NCBI RefSeq assembly: GCF_019320115.1
Contig: NC_089581.1
Location: forward strand, 67,980,166-68,044,165
Reading direction: 5' to 3'
Length of the DNA: 64,000 nt
From: Miscanthus floridulus
Lineage: Eukaryota; Streptophyta; Magnoliopsida; Poales; Poaceae
Made by a program: the position numbers and the translations under genes. The notes under the pieces are model-generated. The model did no database searches. It was not told where the DNA came from and was given only the letters and a program-made list of their open reading frames with translations. This document shows positions 12,876-21,849 of this stretch, piece after piece (the first letter of the stretch is position 1; each line of letters begins with the position of its first letter).

Positions 12876-14495
12876 TATGCTTTGGTATGCAAACGAGCTA
12901 TGTTTTCACTTGATGATATTGTTAGCTCGGTACCTCCTGCTATCACTAACCTTTTGCAGGAGTATGAGGACATTTTTCCAGCTGAGATACCCCCGGGGCT
13001 GCCACCTATGAGAGGGATAGAGCATCAAATTGATTTGATTCCGGGAGCGACCTTGCCCAACCGAGCTGCATATCGAACCAATCCTGAGGAGACTAAGGAA
13101 ATTCAGCGGCAAGTCCAAGACCTTTTGGACCGTGGGTATGTACGTAAAAGCCTTAGTCCTTGTGCCGTTCCTGTACTTTTGGTTCCTAAGAAAGATAGAA
13201 GTTGGAGTATGTGTGTTGATTGTAGAGCCATCAATAATATTACTATTTGGTATCGTCATCCTATTCCTAGGCTAGACGACATGCTTGATGAGTTGTGTGG
13301 TTCTATAATTTTTACTAAGATTGACTTGCGAAGTGGATACCACCAGATTAGAATGAAACTTGGAGATGAATGGAAAACTGCATTTAAAACCAAATTCGGG
13401 TTGTATGAGTGGTTAGTTATGCCTTTTGGTTTGACAAATGCACCTAGCACTTTCATGCGCTTAATGAATGAGGTTTTAAGAGTTTTTATTGGTCATTTTG
13501 TGGTAGTTTACTTTAATGATATATTGATTTACAGCAAGTCTTTTGATGAACATATGGATCACTTACGTGCTGTTTTTAATGCTTTACGTGATGCACGTTT
13601 ATTTGGTAACCTTGAGAAGTGCATCTTTTGCACGGATCGAGTTTCTTTTCTTGGCTATGTTGTAACTCCACAGGGAATTGAGGTGGATGAGATGAAAATT
13701 GAAGCCATAAAGAGCTGGCCGGTTCCCCAAACTGTCACACAGGTGAGGAGTTTTCTTGGTCTTGCAGGATTCTATCGCCGCTTCGTCAAAGATTTCAGCA
13801 CCATTGCTGCCCCATTGCATGAGTTAACGAAGAAAGGAGTGGTGTTTCATTGGGGAGAGGCACATGAGGAGTCCTTTGACACTTTGAAGGACAAGCTTTC
13901 ACATGCACCATTGCTGCAACTTCCAAATTTTGGTAAGACTTTTGAGCTAGAATGTGATGCTAGTGGACTTGGCATTGGTGGTGTTTTGATGCAAGATGGT
14001 AAACCTATTGCTTACTTTAGTGAAAAATTACATGGTCCTGTTCTTAATTATTCCACGTATGATAAAGAATTGTATGCACTTGTCCGTTCTTTAGAGACGT
14101 GGCGTCATTATTTGTGGCCTAAAGAATTTATTATTCATTCTGATCATGAATCGCTTAAGTATCTTCGCTCTCAAAATAATCTGAATCGTAGGCATGCTAA
14201 ATGGGTTGAATTTATTGAGTCTTTTCCTTATATTAGCAAACATAAGAAAGGGAAGGATAATGTGATTGCTGATGCTTTGTCTAGAAGATACACATTGCTG
14301 TCTCAACTTGATTGCCGGATTTTTGGTCTTCAATCCATTAAAGAACAATATGCGCTTGATCCTGATTTTAAGGATGTGTTGATTAATTGTAGAGAGGGAC
14401 ACACATGGAATAAGTTTATGATCAGCGATGGGTTTTTGTTTAGAGCTAACCGCCTATGCATTCCAGTTGGTTCCGTTTGTCTTTTGTTGTTGTAG
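12876..14495 (+). pseudogene. pol: reverse transcriptase and RNase H part of the CRM-like polyprotein
   Basis: It is in frame with gag across the TGA. RT landmarks run in order: a [22 protein letters not shown] block, [15 protein letters not shown], then [17 protein letters not shown]. The catalytic box reads YFND at 13509-13520, where active enzymes have YxDD, so the first aspartate is Asn (AAT) and this copy should be inactive. RNase H follows ([15 protein letters not shown], then DHESLKYL and VIADALSRR). The frame ends at TAG (14493-14495), again an in-frame nonsense codon before integrase. Confidence 0.88.
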
Positions 14496-15890
14496 GAGGC
14501 ACATGGAGGCGGATTGATGGGACATTTTGGTGCCAAGAAGACGGAGGAGGTGCTGTCCACACACTTCTTTTGGCCTAGGATGAGGCGTGATGTGGAGCGG
14601 TACGTGGCTCGGTGTGCCACATGTCAAAAAGCTAAGTCGCGTTTGAACCCACATGGTTTGTATATGCCTCTTCCTGTTCCTTCTACTCCTTGGGCAGATA
14701 TATCTATGGATTTTGTGTTGGGATTGCCAAAGACTAAGAGGGGGAGGGATAGTATTTTTGTGGTGGTTGATCGTTTTTCTAAGATGGCACATTTTATTCC
14801 TTGTCATAAGAGTGACGATGCTGTTCATATTGCTGACCTTTTCTTTCAAGAAATTGTTCGCTTGCATGGTATGCCTTCTACTATTGTTTCAGATCGTGAT
14901 GCAAAATTCTTGAGTCATTTTTGGCGCACATTGTGGAATAAATTGGGGACCAAGCTGCTGTTTTCTACAACATGTCATCCCCAAACTGATGGGCAAACTG
15001 AGGTGGTGAATCGAACATTGTCCACCATGTTGAGAGCCATTTTGAAGCGCAATTTGAAGATGTGGGAAGTGTGTTTGCCGCATGTGGAGTTTGCATATAA
15101 TAGGGCGGAACATTCCACCACCAAGGTAAGTCCTTTTCAGGTAGTGTATGGTTTTAACCCCCGTGCTCCTATTGATCTTTTGCCTTTACCTACCACTGAG
15201 AGAATACATAATGATGCTAGAGAGCGTGCTGATTTTATTCGTAAGTTGCATGAAACAACTAAAGCAAATATTGAAAGCATGAATGAAAAGTATAGAATTG
15301 CTAGTAGTAAAGGTAGAAAAGAGATTAAACTTGAACCGGGTGATTTGGTTTGGTTACATTTAAGAAAAGATAGATTTCCTGAGCTACGTAAGTCTAAATT
15401 AATGCCAAGAGCAGCTGGTCCTTATAAGATTATTGAGAAAATAAATGATAATGCATACAAACTTGAGTTGCCACCCGAGTTCGGGGTTAGTCCCACATTT
15501 AACATTGCAGATTTGAAACCTTATTTGGGAGAAGAAGATGAGCTTGAGTCAAGGACGACTCCAATTCAAGAGGGGGAGGATGATGAGGACATCACTCCTT
15601 TGGATGTACCAGCTGATCCTCCAACCGTCATGCAAGGTCCAATGACCCAGGCTCGAATGCGTCAACTCAATTTACAGGTGAGCTCGTTCTTAAGCGATCC
15701 TTTTCATACTTTTGAGAATAGATTACTACCTAATGATGTTATCTTGCTTAGGAACATTGGAGAGGGTCAAGAGGGACTAAGAGGATGTGGAGGAGGTGAT
15801 GATGACCAGCAAGGACGTCCAACACAAGCCGGAGGCCCAGTCCAACACGAATTCGAGTCTGCCTCGGCCTCCAGGACCAGTCTGCCTTAA
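14496..15890 (+). pseudogene. pol: integrase part of the CRM-like polyprotein with tail extending into the 3' LTR
   Basis: Counting from Met at 14514, the HHCC zinc domain has H3, H16, C33 and C36. The catalytic triad is intact: D65 (SMDFVLGLP), D126 (VSDRDAKF) and E162 (TDGQTEVVN), with 35 residues between the last two. A GPY-type module ([21 protein letters not shown]) follows. No classical chromodomain is seen. The frame instead crosses the LTR border at 15581 and runs about 103 codons inside the LTR to TAA at 15888-15890. That tail contains [19 protein letters not shown] and [10 protein letters not shown], resembling the C-terminal CR-type extension recalled for CRM elements. The product would insert the cDNA; the tail may guide targeting (inference). 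Confidence 0.85.
15569..15580 (+). other. CRM-like element polypurine tract
   Basis: AGAGGGGGAGGA directly precedes the 3' LTR and is the expected primer for plus-strand DNA synthesis. It lies inside the coding frame of the integrase tail. Confidence 0.85.
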
Positions 15891-16413
15891 ACTGGTCGCC
15901 CAGGACGCATCCGGATTCCGTTTTCGATGATCCACATATGGATGGAAAGCTAATTTGATAAGGAAGCCAATCCAACTGGTTTCACGTCAAAAGCTATTCG
16001 GAATCAACGGGAATCATCAAAACAAGTCAGCGTCCAGGGGTCTTGCACGACCCTAGAGTCTTCATAAACAGCCGCCGCCCCTCCATGAGGGTTTGGGTTT
16101 TGCTTAGATTATTCTGTCAAGAAACAGCTTCGCCGTTCTTCGGTTTGTGATACCCCAACTTGTGAGATTAATCTTTCATCTGCAATTTGGTTGCGTTCTT
16201 TCTTATTCTTGCTTGTGTTCTTCATTGCGCAGGCAGGGATTAGCCTTCTTGGCGAGGTCAACCTGGTCCGTGACTTGGTTGATAACCAGAGGAGCTATGG
16301 TGCTAAGATTGCAGGGTTCGATCTTTTGATCTGAAGCCGGATCGGTGTGTCATTCTCCGCCACAACGATAGTTACCATCACCTGACGAAAGATCGGGATC
16401 CCCGTCTCCATTA
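15581..16413 (+). repeat. CRM-like element 3' LTR (833 bp)
   Basis: Same length and ends as the 5' LTR at 8893-9725, followed by the duplication AAGTG. The first 310 bp are coding (integrase tail). Confidence 0.92.
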
Positions 16414-16418
16414 AAGTG

Positions 16419-16969
16419 CCTTGGTCAGAGGTCTAGCTGAGGGACAGGCTAGTGACAACCATGCTATGAGTGCTATGTTTGCTGCCATCAGAGCGTATGA
16501 GGGTCTTGAGAGTACCTACTAGACTTTGACTGGCTTACGTAGTCATGATAAGCTCAAGGTAGGAAAGCAGAAGAAAAAGCAGGCACGTGCTATAGCTAGT
16601 TTGTAGGAGCAGTTGGCTGATATGAACTTACAGCGAAACCAGGCAGTTGAGAGAGGTGATAGAGCTATACAACGGGTGCATATGTTGACTCAAGCCAACA
16701 ACAATGCAGACCACATGATTGGATAGTTGGTTCAGGAGAGGAATGAAGCCTGGGACGAGAGGGACCTTCTGCTGTAGAGGGTCGATGAGTTAGAGGAGTA
16801 CAACGTCAACCTACATGAGGAGTTTCACGCGCTCTACAATGGGGTTGGCCCATATGCTCCTCCAGACGCCGCTGGCATGGACATTGACGACAACAATGAG
16901 GACGAGCCTATAGTTTCACCTGGGGGTGATGGTGACGTCTTCGACCTCGATAATGGCCCCAAGGAGTAG
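16419..16969 (+). pseudogene. Tekay extra ORF upstream of gag, 3' part (coiled coil, acidic tail)
   Basis: It rejoins the 5' part (8454-8892) in frame once the CRM-like element and one AAGTG are removed. It encodes a Lys/Gln-rich stretch (KVGKQKKKQARA), a long heptad-like helix (about 120 residues, with QLADMNLQRNQAVERGDRA and RVDELEEYNVNLHEEF) and an acidic C-terminus (MDIDDNNEDEP, DGDVFDLDN). The natural end is TAG at 16967-16969. Premature stops at 16520, 16604, 16724 and 16775 are all TAG. The order is H3-like tail, folded region, coiled coil, acidic tail. Its function is unknown to me. It may be a chromatin-interacting or structural accessory protein of the element. Confidence 0.65.
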
Positions 16970-17332
16970 GCTAGTTGCCTTGTGCTAGTGTTTAGGTCCT
17001 ATCGCGATAACCTTTCTTTTGTTGGCATGTAACCTAATGTATCTTGCTTTGATCTTATGAGACTTGGCATGTGATTGGAACTTGGCTAGTAATGCGATAT
17101 CTGAACGCATAAAAGTCCAGTATATGTATGCTGGCAATTTGGTTGTATGGACGTGATGTTTGCTTTTGAAGTAATTTAATTAGTGATGTTGTTTTAATTG
17201 GGATGCGATTATTGTGTCTCTATTTTATTGTATGAATTTATTCTCTCTAGTAAATTTAGTTTGGCATAATTTTTCATTCACTCACAATTATTACAGTTTC
17301 ACTCAATCATTACTTGTTGCTGAAATATGTAA
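16970..17332 (+). other. Spacer between Tekay extra ORF and gag
   Basis: About 360 bp of AT-rich sequence with no supported gene. Gag ATG follows at 17333. Confidence 0.6.
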
Positions 17333-18475
17333 ATGACAAATACTCGCCATACCACGTATGAGGCCGCTGAGACCGGTGCTAATGGTGCGGGGACCGGTGG
17401 TGGTGGTGGAAACCACGGCAACAACAATGAGCCTCCCCATGAACTGCATTTGCCACCTCCTCCCCCATTTACCCCAGAGGTGTTCCTCGCACAGTTGCTC
17501 GGAAGTTAGTGCAACACGGAACAATCCCAGAAGAACATGGAGGATTTTCTACATACCATCGCCAACAACGTTCAGCGCGGTAACAATCAGGGTGGTGGAA
17601 TTGGGGTGAATTAATACAGCAGCTTCAAAGATTTTATGAACACCAGGCCACCAATGTTCAAGGAAGCAATAGAACCACTCGATGCTGAGGAATGGATCAA
17701 CACTATGGAAGATAAATTCTGTGTGTTGAGGATGACTGAGGTATTGAAAACTGAGTATGCTGCACATTAGTTGCAAGGACCAGCAGGAATGTGGTGGAAG
17801 CACCATCGCACAACCTTCCCTCCAAATGCTCAGTATACATGGAGAGAGTTTGCTGAGGCCTTCCGTGGAGTTTATATTCCACTAGGGCTGACCAAGATGA
17901 AGTTGGGAGAGTTCTTGGCATTGAATCAGGGCACCAAGACTGTGACGCAATATTTGCATGCTTTCAATAACTTGTGTCGTTATGCTCTCGACATGGTTGA
18001 CACTGATGCTAAAAGAATCACCAGTTTCAAGAGAGGACTCAATCCAAAGATGATGAAGCATGTGGGTACCAACACCCGCGCCAGATTTAATGACTTCATC
18101 AGTGATTGCCTGAAGCAGGAAAAGAACAACAATGCCAACACCATAGCTAAGACTCGCAAGAGAGCCCTAGAAGGTGGTCCGTCCTAAGCAAGAGCACCTA
18201 TGGGAGGTCATCCTCCCTATCGTCCATCTGCACCTAGCGCTAGGTTCAGGCCACCTCAGCAGAGAGGTCAAAATTTCAGGGGACCCCAGAAGCCTTACAA
18301 GATGGCAGTACAGTCTAACAAGGCAGCCGCAACTATGGTATAGGGTAGTTCCAAGGAAGCTATGGGATCTACTGGTATAGTGAGGGGACCCTGCTATAAT
18401 TGTGATCAACCCGACCACTTCTCAAGGTTCTGTCCTCATCCGCCCAAGAAGAAGCAGTAGACTTATAATGCTAGG
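17333..18475 (+). pseudogene. gag: Tekay gag
   Basis: ATG at 17333 (MTNTRHTTYEAAETG) is followed by a Gly/Asn-rich linker and a proline-rich stretch. The gag domain has DFMNTRPPMFKEAIEPLDA, AGMWWKHHRTTFPP, WREFAEAFRGVYIP and LGEFLALNQGTKTVTQY, typical of chromoviral Tekay/Del gag. The zinc knuckle CYNCDQPDHFSRFC (CX2CX4HX4C) lies near 18390-18435. In-frame stops occur near 17506, 17612, 17768, 18185, 18341 and 18459; four are TAG and two TAA. The frame continues into protease without a break of frame, so gag-pol was a single polyprotein. Confidence 0.85.
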
Positions 18476-20330
18476 GTGCATAGTATGACTGTGGATGAGA
18501 TTCCTAAAGGAGAGCCCATAACCGCTGGTAAGTTTCGTGTCAACAAAAACCCTACAATTTTTCTATTTGATTCTGGATCATCGCATTCTTTTATGAGTCA
18601 AGCATTTGCACGGAAACATGAACAACTATGCACAGAATTGGGTTATTGTTACCGTATAAGTTCAGCAGGGGCTGATGTATTGACCAACCGGATGGTTCGA
18701 GGGGCAACCCTTGAATTAGGTAGCAGGAAGTTTCGAGTGAACTTGATAGTTATGCCTAGACTAGTTTTGGATGTCATTATAGGGATGAATTGGATGAAGG
18801 ATTGGGGAGCAGTCATAGATACCGGAAGTCGGGTACTTACCCTTAAGGATCCCCTGGGTGAGGGTACTTTCCAAGTACCATTGCCTCAAAGAACAGACCT
18901 TATAAGTGTTACATGTGCTACTGAAGTTATTCCTATTCATCAGATTCTGGTAGTGTGTGAGTTTCTGGATGTATTCCCTGATGAGCTACCTGGTCTTCCG
19001 CTAGATAGGGATATTGAGTTTGGGATTGAGTTAATCCCTGGAATAGCTCTGATTTCAAGGAGACCCTATCAGATGCCTCAAGATGAATTAGTTGAGCTGA
19101 AGAAGTAACTAGAAGGGTTATCAAAAAAGGGGTTTATCCGGCCAAGCAAGTCTAAATGGGGATGTCCCGCCTTGTTTGTGAAGAAGAAGAAAGAGGGCAT
19201 GTTAAGAATGTGCGTAGATTATAGGCCACTTAACGCTGTAACCATCAAGAATAAGTATCCCTTGCCTCATATTGATATTCTGTTTGACCAGTTAGCCAAG
19301 GCTAAGGTGTTCTCAAAGATAGATTTGAGATCCGGTTATCATCATATCAAGATTAGGCCACAAAATGTACCAAAAATTGCATTTTCCACCAGATATGGGT
19401 TGTATGAGTATCTTGTTATGTCATTTGGCTTGCAAATGCTCTTGCATACTTTATGTTTTTGATGAATATAGTTTTCATGCCAGAATTGGATAAGTTCATG
19501 GTTGTGTTCATCGATGACATTCTGGTGTACTCCGAGAATGAGAAGGATCATGAAGAGCATCTGAGAATTGTCTTGACCAGACTTAGAGATCATAAGCTAT
19601 ATGCTAAGTTTAGCAAATGTGAATTCTGGTTGAAGAAAGTTCCTTTCCTTGGTCACATTTTGTCAGAAAATGGAGTTTCAGTCGATCCAAGTAAGGTGCA
19701 AGAGGTTATGGATTTGAAGGCACTGACCATAGTTCCTGAGATTAGAAGTTTCTTAGTATTAGCCGGTTACTACCATCGTTTTATACCAGACTTCTCGAAG
19801 ATTGCCAAGCCAATGACAAGTCTGCTACAGAAAGATCACAAGTTTGTGTGGATAGAGGAGTGTGAAGCAGCTTTCCACACCTTGCGGAAGCTGTTGACCA
19901 CTGCTCCTGTTCTCGCACAACCAGACATTGAGAAACCATTTGATGTGTTTTGTGACGCATCGAAAACTGGTTTAGGCTGTGTTCTTATGCAAGAAGGAAG
20001 AGTCATTGCTTATGCCTCATGTCAGTTGAGAAAGCATGAGGTCAACTATCCGACACATGATCTTGAACTTGCTGCAGTCGTGCTTGCCCTAAAAATTTCG
20101 AGCCATTACCTACTTGGTAATGTGTGCAACATTTTCACAGATCACAAGAGTCTCAAGTACATCTTTACCCAACCCGAGCTGAACATGAGACAACGAAGAT
20201 GGTTGGAATTGATCAAAGATTACAACTTGAATGTGCAATATCATCCTGCAAAGGCCAATGTAGTGGCAGATGCTTTGAGCAGAAAGTCGCATTGCTTGAA
20301 TGTGCAGCCATTACTTGAAGATGGGTTCGA
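18476..20330 (+). pseudogene. pol: Tekay protease, reverse transcriptase and RNase H
   Basis: The protease active site is FLFDSGSSHSFMS near 18560. RT begins after DELPGLPLDRDIEFGIELIPG; a stop TAA sits at 19106-19108. RT landmarks are [33 protein letters not shown] and an intact FIDD catalytic box (near 19515). Near 19432 one base is missing in the FGLTNAP-type motif and the frame shifts by one. RNase H follows ([38 protein letters not shown]). This would be the replication enzyme of the element; the frameshift and stops disable it. Confidence 0.88.
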
Positions 20331-21849
20331 TCTGATGCATCCTGCTGTGTTACATAGTATTCAGATTAGTTGCTCTTTAGAGAGTAAGATAATAGAAGGC
20401 CAGAAAACAGACAAGGGAATATTCCACATCAAAGAGAAAATAAAAGAAAAGCCATCTAAGCACTTTAAAGTGGATGAACAGGGCATGTTGTGGTTTGACG
20501 ACCGTCTTGTGGTTCCCAAAGATCAAGAGCTTAGGAATAAACTCATGGATGAAGCTCACCTTTCTAAGCTATCTATCCATCTGAGAAGTAGTAAGATGTA
20601 TCAAAAACTAAGACCTCATTATTGGTGGACCAAAATGAAGAAAGAAGTTACAGCATATGTTGCCAGATGTGACAAGTGTTGTAGAGTGAAAGCTATTCAT
20701 ATGAAACCTACCGGTTTGTTGCAACCTTTGTCCATACCTAGTTGGAAGTGGGATGATATAAGTATGGATTTTATCTCAGGTTTGCCCATGACTCAAAAGG
20801 GACATGATTTGATTTGGGTGATTGTGGATCGTCTTACCAAGATCGCTCATTTCTTACCTGTCAAGACAGAATATCAACCACCTCAATATGCCAAGAAGTA
20901 TATTGTAGAAATTGTGAGGTTGCATGGTATACCAAAGACTATAGTATCTGATAGAGGGCCACAGTTCATGGCTCACTTTTGGGAACATTTGCACAAAGGC
21001 TTAGGAACTAGTTTGATTCATAGTACCGCTTATCATCCTCAGACAGATGGTCAGACTTAACGAGTGAATGCTGTTTTAGAGGATATGTTAAGAGCCTGTG
21101 TGTTGGCTTCTAGGGGATCATGGGAGTCATGGTTACCATTAGCTGAGTTTGCTTACAATAATAGTTATCAAAAAAGCATCAAGATGGCTCCATTCGAAGC
21201 TTTGTATGGCAGAAAATATAGAACACCACTAAATTGGGTAGAGCCAGGAGATAGAAGGTATTATGGCATTGACTTTGTAGAAGAGGCCGAAAAGAAAGTT
21301 CATGTTATTCAACAAAATATGAAGGCGGCCCAATCACGTCAGAAAAGTTATGCAGATAGAAGAAGGAGACCCCTTGTGTTTGAAGTTGGTGACTATGTTT
21401 ATCTGAAGGTCATGCCAATGAAGAAGAAACGGTTTGGAGTCTAAAGAAAGCTTGCGGCTAGATTCATAGGACCATACAAGATCTTGGAAAGAAGAGGTCT
21501 AGTAGCTTATAAGTTAGAGTTACCTACGACCATGAGTACCGTCTTCCCAGTTTTCCATGTATCACATCTCAAGAAGTGTTTGCGTGTTCCGGAGGAAAGA
21601 ATAGAACCTCGAGGCATCCAACTCAAATCAGATTTGGTGTATCGTGAGCAACCGGTCCATGTGTTAGACACTAAAGAACGTGCTACTCGGAATAGTGTGG
21701 TGAAAACATACAAGATACAGTGGGATCATCATGATGAGGGAGATGCAACTTGGGAAACAGGAGAATATCTACAAAAAGCTTATGAAGATTTTTATAACAA
21801 ATGGTTCATAACCCAAATCTCAGGACAAGATTTTTATAAGGGGGAGGGC
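20331..21849 (+). pseudogene. pol: Tekay integrase with C-terminal chromodomain
   Basis: The HHCC zinc domain covers about 20550-20700 (ending [12 protein letters not shown]). The catalytic core has D at 20767 (SMDFISGLP) and D at 20950 (VSDRGPQF). The third residue, the glutamate expected 35 residues later in DGQTE, is replaced by the stop TAA at 21058-21060. After it come LAEFAYNNSYQ, the GPY-type module (ARFIGPYKILERRG) beyond a TAA near 21442, and a chromodomain at about 21652-21800 (YKIQWDHHDEGDATWE). Chromodomains of this group bind methylated H3K9 and bias insertion to heterochromatin. The frame runs through the polypurine tract into the 3' LTR (to 21936). Confidence 0.88.
21838..21849 (+). 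other. Tekay polypurine tract
   Basis: AAGGGGGAGGGC lies immediately before the 3' LTR. Confidence 0.85.

Larger units (their letters stand above)
8893..16413 (+). mobile_element. Ty3/Gypsy element, probably CRM-lineage chromovirus, full length, youngest insertion
   Basis: Two LTRs of identical length (833 bp, 8893-9725 and 15581-16413) differ at about 16 positions by eye (about 1.9%), nearly all transitions. The target duplication AAGTG is at 8888-8892 and 16414-16418. One long gag-pol frame (10884-15890) is interrupted only by TGA at 12873 and TAG at 14493. The gag type, the single polyprotein frame and a pol tail running into the 3' LTR without a classical chromodomain fit the CRM group. 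The lineage call rests on memory of family features. LTRs begin TGATGAGG and end CATTA, so they end in TA rather than the usual CA. Confidence 0.8.
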
